A DNA stretch of 64,000 bases from Adiantum capillus-veneris (Eukaryota; Streptophyta; Polypodiopsida; Polypodiales; Pteridaceae). Numbering within the stretch: position 1 is the first letter of the stretch; each line of letters opens with the position of its first letter. Location: NCBI GenBank assembly GCA_014529385.2, contig CM043951.1:113630469-113694468 (forward strand), read 5' to 3'. The notes under the pieces were generated by a model. The model did no database searches and was not told where the DNA came from. It worked only from the letters and a program-made list of their open reading frames with translations. Below, in pieces: positions 47,686 to 57,299 of this stretch. Position numbers and translations under genes: made by a program.

Positions 47686-48200
47686 ATTTTTTCATAGAAA
47701 TTGGTCGAAGATTTTAGAATGGCTAGTTGGAAGTCTACATTGATACAAAGTAACATGACATTGGTCAACGTGTTTAGAATTTCCAAGTGGTGAATTTGAA
47801 AATCCCTTTGTTATGAGATGTATAAAATTAGGAAGACATAACATAGGGGTAATTGAATACCTAAATTTATTATCCTCACGAAAGTGTTTCTAAAAATAAA
47901 TCATGTGCACCAAGTGGTGTCTCACATGGTGTTCTAGAATGTAAAACATGGGATCTTAAAACTTCTTGATTTACCTCATAATTCTCCCTTTAATTTGAGG
48001 TTAACATCAATGTTTCTTCTATTTTAATAATTAGCAATATTATCAAAAAATCCAATTAAAATCTTGAATTCTCAAAACATAGGTACATCTCTATATAAAA
48101 AAATTTGTTAGCTTAATAATCCTCTGTTATCGAGCTCGAGCTCACAATCCTATGAACATAATAAAGAGAGACATAAAAACTCTATGAACTCTAATTGGAA

Positions 48201-48436
48201 GGTAGACCTTGAAGTGAACTCTATGTGTCGCGTGTGGGTGCAACGTTAAGCTTTAAGAATATGGAAGGGCATCAACTTAAACCAGGCACATGTGATTGTG
48301 CATGTCATATCTTCGCAAGGTAGACCTTGAAATGAACTCTTTGTGTGTGTGTGTGTGTACACATGTGCGCACACGCACGCAAGCTTAAGAGAAAGGCATG
48401 AGCTTAAAACACCCACATGTGATTGTGCATATGTCA
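48201..48436 (+). repeat. Tandem duplication (~118 bp) with a GT run in the second copy
   Basis: Both units start GGTAGACCTTGAARTGAACT (48,201 and 48,319) and end ACATGTGATTGTGCAT. The first has TGTGTCGCGTGTGGG where the second has a run of TG repeats (about 48,341-48,358). Confidence 0.78.
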
Positions 48437-48636
48437 TGTAAAGAGTTTCGTCCAAAGTGAGCAAAGCCCGTGCGCTATTATACTGCGCTTTATTTTCAAG
48501 AGAGAAAGTGGTGGCTTATAATAGTAAAGCAAGCACATGCAAAATATTGGTTGGTTGGAAGAGGCTTGTGAAATGAGTGCATCAGAGGTGAGGTGAGTCA
48601 CACTCTTATTCCTAAACGCCGCGCCGGGTCCAATCG

Positions 48637-48637
<1 letters not shown>

Positions 48638-48668
<31 letters not shown>

Positions 48669-48762
48669 AGGGAGAGAGAGAGAGAGAGCGGAGAGGGGGG
48701 GGGATGGCCCTGGTAAGTGAGTACAAAAACGGCTTTTGTGTGCTTGTGGGCGCAACATGTAA

Positions 48763-48794
<32 letters not shown>
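48638..48794 (+). repeat. Compound microsatellite: (TG)n, (GA)n, (GA)n
   Basis: TG repeats at 48,638-48,667 run into GA repeats at about 48,671-48,689. A second GA array lies at 48,767-48,794. Open frames here are repeat artefacts. Confidence 0.9.
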
Positions 48795-48798
<4 letters not shown>

Positions 48799-48923
48799 GA
48801 TTGCCACCTGTGGGAGAAGCAGGAAATACTCAAGCTGATTAAGAGCACTAGCTTGTGGAATTACCCCGTTGAAAAAGAGCACGCTGTAGACCAAGACTAG
48901 CACTATGAGACCGCTACTCGCCA

Positions 48924-48930
48924 TATAAAA
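48924..48930 (+). promoter_or_regulatory. Candidate TATA box for the small frame at 49,027
   Basis: TATAAAA in GCCATATAAAAGCACAAG, about 100 bases before the ATG. A start around 48,955 would leave a 5' leader of about 70 bases. Confidence 0.45.
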
Positions 48931-49026
48931 GCACAAGTTATAAGCTCATCTATTCGCGCAGTTTTTCCTCATCCTCTCACCATTACAGTGCTTTCACAAA
49001 CAAGTACCTTAGTATTTCCTTCAGAC

Positions 49027-49245
49027 ATGGACAAAGCTGGTAGCAACACCAATATAGTCCTTGCAGATAGTAGCAGTGAGAAAAACGGCAAGCCAAGATT
49101 GAGCAACCGACCATATCATAATGCCCAACATCAACATAGCCCACCTCCTCCAAAACGGCACCCGTATATGCCCGGACACCCAAGGGGCCACATCACACGC
49201 AACCTCCTCTTCCCTTGTGCTTCTGTTAAATTCATCCCCAAGTAA
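49027..49245 (+). CDS. Small Pro/His-rich hypothetical protein, 72 aa
   Basis: The frame starts MDKAGSNTNIVLADSSSEKN at 49,027 and ends SVKFIPK at 49,245. It contains a basic, proline- and histidine-rich centre with HPYMPGHPRGHITR. There is no signal peptide, membrane segment or known domain, and I do not recognise it. A TATA box lies about 100 bases upstream. I preferred the ATG at 49,027 over one at 48,988 because the latter falls close to the predicted transcript start. From 49,060 on, the segment and its 3' flank are duplicated in tandem at 49,402-49,722, and the reading frame stays open in both copies although they differ by indels totalling 15 bases. Replacement changes outnumber silent ones about 11 to 6, so strong selection is not shown. 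It could be a real short gene, a terminal exon, or chance. Confidence 0.35.
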   Translation: MDKAGSNTNIVLADSSSEKNGKPRLSNRPYHNAQHQHSPPPPKRHPYMPGHPRGHITRNLLFPCASVKFIPK

Positions 49246-49722
49246 TCCTGTTTCCATGTTCTTGTATACATGATGTATAACCAGCGCTATATTTTGTTCA
49301 TATGTATAGATTACTCATAAAATCACACGGTAATTCATGCTTCACCTGATCTATTACCTTCTTCTGAATTAAAATTCATAGATGCATCAAGTTCATAATT
49401 CCTTGCAAGTAGTAGCATTGAGCAAAACGGGAAGCGAAGACTGAGCAACCAGCCATATCACAATGCCCAACCTCCTCCACAAGGGCACCCCTACATGCCC
49501 GGGCACCCAAGGGGCCAAATCACACGCAGACTCCTCTTCTCTTGTGCTTCTGTTAAATGCATCCCCGATTAATCCCGTTCCCAAGTTCTTGTAAACATGA
49601 GCACTACATTTAATTCATGTATAGATTACTTATCGAATCACAGAGGGTGGACCCTTCCTGCTTCAGCTGATCTATTACCTTCTTCTGAATTAAAATTCAT
49701 AGATGCATCAAGGTTATAACAA
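49060..49722 (+). repeat. Tandem duplication (~341 and ~321 bp)
   Basis: Unit 1 (49,060-49,401) and unit 2 (49,402-49,722) share CCATATCAYAATGCCCAAC, GGGCACCCAAGGGGCC-like and TGATCTATTACCTTCTTCTG phrases. Both end with AAAATTCATAGATGCATCAAG. Divergence is moderate. Confidence 0.85.
49402..49572 (+). pseudogene. Duplicated segment of the 49,027 frame, 56 codons
   Basis: This is the second copy of the frame, open to a stop at 49,570. It reads LASSSIEQNGKRRLSNQPYH and then a core with HPYMPGHPRGQITR. It lacks the N-terminal part with the ATG, so alone it is not a gene. It could be a second exon spliced to an upstream start, or a relic of the duplication. Confidence 0.35.
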
Positions 49723-50639
49723 AATCATATACTTGCACAAAGATAATACATCTCCCCTTTCCCTCGAAAACTTGCAAATGGTGCTCTTGCCATTTAGACT
49801 GTAGCACTTCCAAATGACAATTGCTGGATGCTACTAATTGTCCTTTTTGCTTTTGACAAACTTCATATTTGGTGTCATTGGTCATAAAGAGGAACAAGCA
49901 ACTTTGTCACATGTTCAAACCTTGTGCAGGGCTCCCAATGATTTGGTTAATCAATTTACGATTTATTAATCTCGTTGTCCAATAACCGTTGGGGTGGGAG
50001 GTGCCACACATGCAAGCACCCCGAAGTATATATAAGCCTTTTCAAATGCCAACACTCTGAATCACTTAGTAATTTTCTCACCCTAATATTTTGGATCCGC
50101 AAGTGTAACTTGAGTAAGGTTTTGGCTTAAGTGGGTCTCAACTGTAACTTATGACATAATCACCTCTGCTTAACTATGCCCCAAATATACTCTTTTTCTC
50201 CACATGTTGAACATTGACATTTCCTTTATAAATTCAACATCCATTCTATATACTAGATGCCCAGACCACCATCCTGCTGACTGGTCTGTCCCACTCTGTT
50301 GCCAACTGTTTGAAGACTTATTGCACTACCTTTGCTAGCCCCATATCACAATCAATGCACCTTGATCCATGCACAAGTTTGCCTGAGCAATGTTACACAT
50401 GACACTTTTTTCCCAAGAGCCCCTCACTTTGAGCATTCCAATCTAGGAAATTTTCCAATTCAATGTACATCTTTTCATGACGTCATTCCCCAGAATACCG
50501 TCAATACCCCTAAAATCTCATGGAGAAATTAGTGATTTTATCCAGTCTAGGCAACCTGTGACACAAGGGAGTGAAGTACCTCCCCTATTGTGTAGCATTT
50601 CAGAACAAAAGCTTTTCAATGATTGTGCTCTAAGAACCA
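49723..50639. other. No gene recognised; isolated TATA-like site
   Basis: TATATATAA at 50,027-50,035 follows GCAAGCACCCCGAAG and precedes a plausible leader, but no convincing frame starts after it. The frames at 50,332-50,701 show no domain. This stretch may be the decayed remainder of a gene. Confidence 0.3.
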
Positions 50640-51320
50640 CGATTTGCATCGATACTGATCAACTTGTGCTTATGTATGCATCTTCTCATGTCGTTGGCTG
50701 AATGTTTGCTTTCAAGGTTGTAAGCATATGCGACCACATTATGAGAGAAACCACTCACTTTGCATCCAAAGAAAACAACCAACACCATTTTTGCTTTACC
50801 CATGTTGCTTGCTACCATCTTTCCAAAGCCTTCGCTAACAATCTCCCAATGTATTGATTCACTCATGTTAGCATCTTGCATAACACTACATACCTTCAGG
50901 GCATATGTGATTACATTTGGAGCCATTGGATTCATAGAAAACACCATACAGCTTCCTGCCATACCCATTTTGGGCATAACCAAAGGTGACATGGTAGACA
51001 GTTAGTATCAAGAACTTGTGCTTTCAAAAGTATGCAGAAGACTCAACATACATGCAATCGATGCATACCCGAGTACTACGCAGGCCCCTTGACTCAAAAT
51101 CTCATGATGAAATCGTCTTCCCACATGGACGTCTTGCATGATGCCACATACCTTCGAAATGCAAGAATAAATGGTTACATTTGAAAAGAAGGCCTGGCTC
51201 CATATGCCCATGTTGGGCATAGCTTGTAGTTAAGTGTGGCAGTCCAAGAGAAGATATCCCTTCAGAATGCAAGCATATGTGATCACATTTCCAGAGAAGC
51301 CCATGCTTTAAATTCACTTA
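50640..51320 (-). pseudogene. PPR gene relic (pentatricopeptide repeat, P/L/S-like)
   Basis: On the minus strand at least four PPR-like units are visible: 'GNVITYACILKG' near 51,290-51,255; 'NVTIYSCISKVCGIMQDVHV' then RRFHHEILSQG near 51,185-51,090; 'NVITYALKVCSVMQDANMSE' then SIHWEIVSEGF near 50,925-50,830; and NVVAYAYNLESK near 50,735. The pattern of N-V-x-Y-x-x-x-L/I-K, followed by C, G/M-x-D-A and H-x-E-I-V, is the repeat core of plant organellar RNA-binding PPR proteins. The units lie in different frames with at least two disruptions, spacing is irregular, and no full-length frame exists. It is a host-gene relic. An intact relative would edit or process organellar RNA. Confidence 0.6.
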
Positions 51321-51849
51321 AAACAGCCCTAAGATTCCTAGCACTTCTTCTGTTAGGCAGATCTTGAGCAATGCAGCCCAAGATACGACATTGCGCAGTG
51401 AAAGCCTTGTTTCCACGTTTGCTGAAGAGAGCCAAGAGCTATCGGCCAGTTGAACGCACCAATCAAGAAGCGCAGACCAAGCGAAGAATTCCGGACCAGA
51501 AGCTCTTCAAGATCAGGTTGTGCTTAGGCCCGTCTCTGTGGCATTGACATGAGCTCCGATCTTCATGATCGGATTTAGAGAGAAAGCCCTACCATACGCA
51601 ATTGACTCCTTGAGTCTTTGCGTGTGTCACTTAGAGCTAAGTCACACCATGGGCTGGCAGGGTTAGTACTTACTAAATAACACCAAGTCCATGTTTTTCT
51701 CCTTAAATATTTAAGCTTTGGTTTAACCCCACTAGCACTTTCAAAATGGAAGGGTTTAAGCTATCTTTTAGGAAGGGAGACGTTCTCCTCTTTTGTAGGC
51801 CTCTCCTCTCCATTCAAATCCCTGCGATGTTTCCCTTGCAACTAGGTGT
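51321..51849. other. No intact gene; segment repeated at 52,245
   Basis: About 80 bases at 51,365-51,450 (around GCAGCCCAAGATACGACATT) resemble 52,245-52,330 (around CAACCCAAGACACACATTAT) at roughly two thirds identity. On the minus strand they translate to similar short phrases ('AQCRILGCIA' type). This could be a further decayed PPR-gene segment; not proven. Confidence 0.35.
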
Positions 51850-52035
51850 TCCCTTTTTTTCCCATTTCAAATTTGGGTGCGACCTTGTGGGATGAAATTT
51901 CTATCTTGCCCCCACTAGCACAGGGTGCGATCCGGCTCTTATAAATGAGGGACATCTTTCACCCCACCATTTTCTAACCCACGACTTCCCCCAACAAGAC
52001 GTGTGTTCTAACCACTACGCCCACTTGCAATAAAC
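51850..52035 (-). mobile_element. Candidate tRNA-derived SINE
   Basis: On the minus strand the segment starts near 52,033 as GCAAGTGGGCGTAGTGGTTA, matching a tRNA box A (TGGCGTAGTGG). About 35 bases later comes GTCGTGGGTTAGAAA, a decayed box B (GGTTCGA). A body of about 120 bases follows, with TGTGCTAGTGGGGGCAAG and GGTCGCACCCAAATTTG, phrases like those in the Au-type SINE bodies of plants. The 3' end is uncertain. Confidence 0.42.
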
Positions 52036-53019
52036 AAAATGCTAAGAATTTGGGTGCGGACAGTTTGTATATTTAAAGCAATTTTGTTGATTTTGATATT
52101 TCCTCGATCGAACGGCACACAATTTACGCACACCTTGATTTTTGCCTCCACCCTTTATCCTATTTGAATATGTCCATGCAGTGTAGTGTTGAGGAAAGCC
52201 CATTTTTATAATTCGTTGGAAAAAGGACCACTACCTTGTTTGATAGAGCTTGCAATCAATACAACCCAAGACACACATTATGCAATTAAAGCCATGGTGC
52301 CATGTTTAGTGAAGCTCAAAGCTCTAGTTCTCAACTAGGTGGTACAAATTTTGATATTGTGTTTATTAGAAAGTATCTAACGAGATACTCTATGGAAAGG
52401 GGAAGCCAAGGAAAAGGCACGGTTGCGTGCATGTGGCATGGAGCAGCTTGGGTCGTATACGAGAAAGGACATGTGGGCGTCAGTGTGTCGAGGTGCCAGG
52501 AGGGGAGGGGATGGAAAATGGCGGGTGAGGGAGAGGACACAATGCATGATAGCTCTTGAAACATATACCAATGATGACTAAGGGGAGATGCAAATGTTGT
52601 ACGTAGCTAGGAAGGCGTCGGGCCTCTCATTGTGAGAGTTTGTGGTTGAAAAGATGAAAACAAAGAACAAAAACTTTAGTTCATCTATAGAAGCTTCACT
52701 CATTCACAAGGCCAAAAAAAAAAAATCAAAACTCTTGTGTGTGTGATGATTTCATGTAGCCTCAACCCTAATTACACAGTTGCAATATGTTTGCTTGCTC
52801 TGTGGGAAACCCTATCTTCGTCCTTCAATTCTTCATCAAGGTGATTTCGTGGAAGCTTGGGCACTTACATAGACACGTCCACACACCTTGTGAACATACA
52901 AATCCCTAATTTAAACCCTCACGCACTCAGATACAAGGTAGGATTTGTGCAGGACTAGCACAACATAAGAGAACCCTCTGTATCCCTTCTCACAGGGGCT
53001 AAAAGTGCTGATATTCACC
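52036..53019. other. No gene recognised
   Basis: This holds the second copy of the 51,365 segment at 52,245-52,330 and otherwise AT-rich DNA. Frames near 52,302-52,571 overlap on both strands and show no domain. Confidence 0.3.
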
Positions 53020-53480
53020 AAAAGCACCGGGGGAAAATGCTTAAAGTTATGGAAACATCCCCCGTGAAGAAACTCCATCTTCACTTTCATCTGGACCAAT
53101 TCCATGTCCTCAGTGGCTACTACTCCAAGCACAAGATGTAATGTAGTCATCTTGACCATTGAAGAACAAATTTCATTGAAATCCATGCCTTTCTTCTTCT
53201 TGAAACCCTTAGTAACCAATTTAGCCTTGTACTGAGGCTTGGGATCCTCCGTCATGTACTTCTTCTTGTAAAACCATTTGCAAGACAAGGCTTGTTTATC
53301 CTCTAGAAAATCTATCAGCTCTTAAGTTTCATTAGCCACAATCAAGTTGTACTCAAATTGCCCCACTTCACCCTTTCTTCCATTTCAATAGCCTCTTGGT
53401 AGCAGTTAGGCTCTCCACAGTTAGTGACTAGTAGATAGTCTAATCCCGACCAAAATCGCTCAAGGGCATGAGATGTATGT
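53020..53480 (-). pseudogene. Copia reverse transcriptase fragment
   Basis: On the minus strand: 'CKWFYKKKYMTEDPKPQYKA', 'KLVTKGFKKKKGMDFNE', 'VKMTTLHLVLGVVATEDMEL' and the start of the next block. It belongs to the same family as 11,290-12,200, sharing the rare EDPKP insertion. Only the N-terminal part of the RT remains. Fossil. Confidence 0.7.
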
Positions 53481-53767
53481 GTAGATATCCTCATAGCCTA
53501 GATGCTAGACTCTGCTCTCTATGAGGAATCACTAACCATATCTTATTCTTTGGTTATATGGAAAGAATAAGTAACGATGAGTTTTCTCATCGAGAGCTCC
53601 GTACCGCACTCGCACTTGCATGCATGCGCTCTCGTGCACACTCACAAGTGGTCTTAGAGTAGGTGATGGGTGCCACAACTTGTGTACCAGCATCAGCATG
53701 AGTTAAGGTGTCATAATAATCAATATCTAATACTCCTAAATGATTTTCTCATATTAAACTGATCATT

Positions 53768-55282
53768 GTGCCAGGGGAGAAAAAGCTAGAATATTGGTTA
53801 AGCTAGCAGACCGGCCACAGTAAGGATCCAAAGGAGGGAAAATAGGGATCCAAAGGGGGGGCCATCTGCAAAAGAGCCATGTGCAACAATGGGCTAAAAA
53901 GACCCTAAGGTTCATCCCATTAAGACTTCCAAAATGCTAAGGTTCCAAAATTCAAAGGTTGTGTCCAAAGGTCAACCCTAGGGGAATTGGATGCTTTGTG
54001 TGTGTCCAAAAAAGTCTTTGCACATCCCTACATAGGAGGGGGCGAGCCTTGCATGTAGGGGATGAGAGAGAAAGCCACACACACACACACACACACAAGC
54101 TCCCTTTACACAAAGGGAATGAGGGACACATGTCAGCTCCCTAGGCCAAATGCCCACAAGGTGTACCTAATTCCTATTGGATGGCCTTGGAGGTGGACCA
54201 ATGAGAATTAGGCTAGAGTAAATCTAGTTTAATTAATTTAAAAACACTTAATAAAAGAACCAATGAGAATTAAGTCCTCTAGAAGACTATTGGACAGTCT
54301 CCCAAGTGGTCCAATGAGCCAATGGCTTGCCTGATTCCTATTGGCCAGGAGGCAAAGGGGTCCAATGAGAGCTTAGATGAATTATTAAATTACCTTAAGC
54401 TCTCACAAAAGGGGAAAGGGGGACACATGTCAGAAGGCTATCACTTATGCTACCTATTTGTCATTGGCTAGCTCTAGGGAGGTCCAATGGGAGGACAGCA
54501 AGAGCAAATAGCAAGGGGGCTCGCCCAAGAGAGAGAGGGGGCTGGTTTTTGCAAGGCATTATCACACACACACTCACACAATCTCATGTGTGAAGTAAAG
54601 AAGACTCTCTCTCCTTCTCAAGCTTTAATGAAAAGCTTACCACCTACTCCAAGCTTGTGAGAAGGGAGGCCTACACCAACAACTCTTGGCTTTGTGATGC
54701 AAATCCAACCAAGAGCCAAGCTTGAATGCATGCTCATCTCCTCTACCATGCTAATTACTAAGCTAAGCTATGCTAATATGAGTGATTATGTGAGGAGATG
54801 TACATCTTTCTCGTAAGATACTCCTTCTTCCTCTCAATCTACTCTCATACCCTGCTAGCTCTCACCATCTTCGAAGGTGTGTGAAGTCTTGGTCTGAGAC
54901 CGTGGATAATTGATGTTGTGTTTGCTAAGTGTTTTGCTTAGTACATGAAGCTTTCATCTTCATTAATTGCACTAGCTAGTCTTGAAGGAACACAAAGAAT
55001 TGTATTGTACAATGTCTCTCTTGATGGGAGAAACCATAATACAAAGCCTTTTGGAGGGGGGACCGGCTCCATGCAAATCCGGTCCTCAATTGTTGTCAAT
55101 AGCTTAATTTCTCTCTCTTTTGAAAGTATTGTTCATGCTATCTAACTAGGTGTTATGCTTTTTGTTGCTCTCTCCACCCAAGCACTCTTGTAATTCTCAT
55201 TAGGAATCTATTCTAATGAAATGCCCACTATGTTCATGCTAATTTCCGCTACACACAAGTTTTTAGGCCATTAAATGTTACA
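53768..55282 (+). repeat. 5' LTR of T3
   Basis: The right end, TGTTACA, is fixed by the primer-binding site directly after it. The left end is a guess, at TGTGCCAGGGGAGAAA, where copia-like sequence ends; no partner LTR is in the window. It contains a CA microsatellite at about 54,077-54,097 and a cluster of CCAAT boxes. Confidence 0.6.
54176..54488. promoter_or_regulatory. Cluster of ten CCAAT/ATTGG boxes in the T3 LTR
   Basis: CCAAT occurs at 54,198, 54,260, 54,311, 54,319, 54,362 and 54,484, and its complement ATTGG at 54,176, 54,289, 54,340 and 54,463: ten sites in 313 bases on both strands. CCAAT is the core bound by NF-Y factors. Several share the longer word GGTCCAATGAG or its inverse, so part of the cluster comes from internal duplication. 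Confidence 0.55.
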
Positions 55283-55283
55283 T

Positions 55284-55295
55284 TGGTATCAGAAC
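55284..55295 (+). other. Primer-binding site of T3 (initiator tRNA-Met)
   Basis: TGGTATCAGAAC, one base after the LTR end. It matches the classical initiator-Met site TGGTATCAGAGC at 11 of 12 bases. It differs from the primer type used by T1 and T2. Confidence 0.78.
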
Positions 55296-55699
55296 ACAAG
55301 GTTTCTCTTTTCTTGCTCAAGAAGGGAGGTCCTCAAGCTAGCTATAAATGGTTGGTATTATTAATTGCCTGTGAGTAAGTAGAATAGGGATTTTTCAGCC
55401 TTGCAGTGCACCTACCTTCGTGCATTTAACGGGGCATCACCGTCGAGAGCTATGGTCTTAATAGTGGAGTCCTACGGGGCTTACCTACGGCTTAACCACT
55501 ATTGAGCTATTAGAAGCTTGACAGGAGCCGGTGCTGTTTTGGTGTTGAAAGACCCTCTCTTCTATTCCTTGCAATTAATGGTATTCGAGCCACGGGTACA
55601 GTAGCTTGAGTGCTTTTCCTAAAGGGGTAAAGAGGAGTAGCAACTAGGGCTTGAAGTGCCAAAGTACACCTAAAAAGTTTACATCTAAAAGTTGTTAGA

Positions 55700-57200
55700 A
55701 TGGCTGACAATAGTAAAGAGAGTGAAATTAATGTTGATAACTTTGATTTTTCTAATGAGCAAGCTACTAATGATGCTCCGATGCTTGTTAACTATCTTGT
55801 TTCTAGGCTTCAACAAGCCATGGGCAATCCATCTCTCCAAAGTGAAGTGCAACGGCAGCTCCGTGATCATGGGATTCTCCAAGCTCATCACCATGACGAG
55901 AGAACACCTAGGAAGCCTCCTTGTGAGACTTCCAAAAGAGGTCTCTCTCCGATTCGGGAAGAAGAAGAGAATCCATACGAAGGGCTCAAGAATTTACTTC
56001 TTGATGATGTATCTCCTTTGCAAAGGAGAACTCAAGAGCCTCCACCGAAGGAGCGAGAAAGAAGTGAGTCTCCCGCCACCTCGGCAGAGATGGCTCCACG
56101 AAGACAGCGGGCTAAATGCTCTCCATCACCACCAAAGCGGAGAAGACCATCACACTCTTCTCCACACCATAATTCAAAGAGGGATGATAAAAAGCAAGAG
56201 AAGAAAAAGGCGAGAAAGAGGAAACCCTCTTCTCCATCTTCTTCATCCTCTTCCTCTTATGAAAGTGATGGTGAAGACGACGAAGATCAAGACAAGAAAA
56301 AGGCGAGAAAGAGGTCACCCTCTTCTCCACCTTCTTCAAATTCTTCACCTTCTGAAGGAAGTGATGGTGCAACCTTTGAACCATCAAAAAGAAGAGGCCA
56401 TAGGAAATCCTATGCTGCATGGAAGAGGTCGTCCAAGTTGAAGAAATTCAAAGAGGGAGGGAAGAGCATCTCTTTTCTTACCTATGATGGAACCTTTGGT
56501 GCCACAGACGAAGTCTTGGCCTTTATCTAACAGTTTGATGCAGCGTTTGGAGATGAGGGCTTCACGGAGTCCTCTAAGCTACGCCATGTAGCTATGCACT
56601 TTCAAAAGTCCGCCAGGCAATGGTGGTCTAGCCTACGAGCCAACGGTGAAGCTCCACGAACATGGAAAGCTTTAAGAGCTTCCATTATGAAGCAGTTTTT
56701 GGCCACCGATGCCAAAGACAAAGTACTCACCGAATGGCAAAGCTTAAAGCTCTCTCCCTATGAATCCATCCACAAATATGTAGACAAGTTTTGGGACCTA
56801 CAACTCAAAGCCACTGTCTTCAAAAAGTTGGACTTTGGAGAGCAAAAGCAACAATTTTGTGCGGGCTAACCGAAGAAATGGCGGAGTATGTCAACTCCCA
56901 AAGGCCACGTACCATATCGGCGGTAATATACCATACTATGGTGGCCTCTCGAATCAATTTCCAAACGGGGGCTAAAAGAAATAATAAGCCCACGGAAAAA
57001 AAAGGGTTCCAACGAGCCTAAGGGGAAGGACAATGTCCAAACGTCTCCTAAGGGAAACTCCAACAAAGATAAAGAGAAGGGAGTTTACAAAGGTAAAAAC
57101 AAACTCTCTCCTGAAGAGCTTGAGCGTTATCGCAAAAATAACCGGTGTTTCAAGTGCGGCGAACAAGGGCATGCGTACCGCGCTTGTCCCCAAAAGAATA
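55700..57200 (+). pseudogene. T3 gag with SR-like N-terminal region
   Basis: The N-terminal part starts MADNSKESEINVDNFDFSNE at 55,700. Residues about 130-230 are extremely rich in Ser, Pro, Arg and Lys, with a doubled unit: KKKARKRKPSSPSSS, an acidic spacer, then KKKARKRSPSSPPSS (about 56,205-56,370). The capsid domain follows near 56,590-56,870 ('KSARQWWSSLRANGEAPRTW', 'LTEWQSLKLSPYESIHKYVD'), and a CCHC knuckle CFKCGEQGHAYRAC lies near 57,145-57,190. A long basic Ser/Arg region ahead of the capsid is unusual for chromovirus gag. Fossil. Confidence 0.72.
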
Positions 57201-57299
57201 ACTTCCAAGATCCTCCTAGAGCTACCTTGGTTGAAATCCAAGAGGAGGAGACTCACCAAACTCACCACAAAGGATCTCCTCTATGCCATGCTTGGGGAA

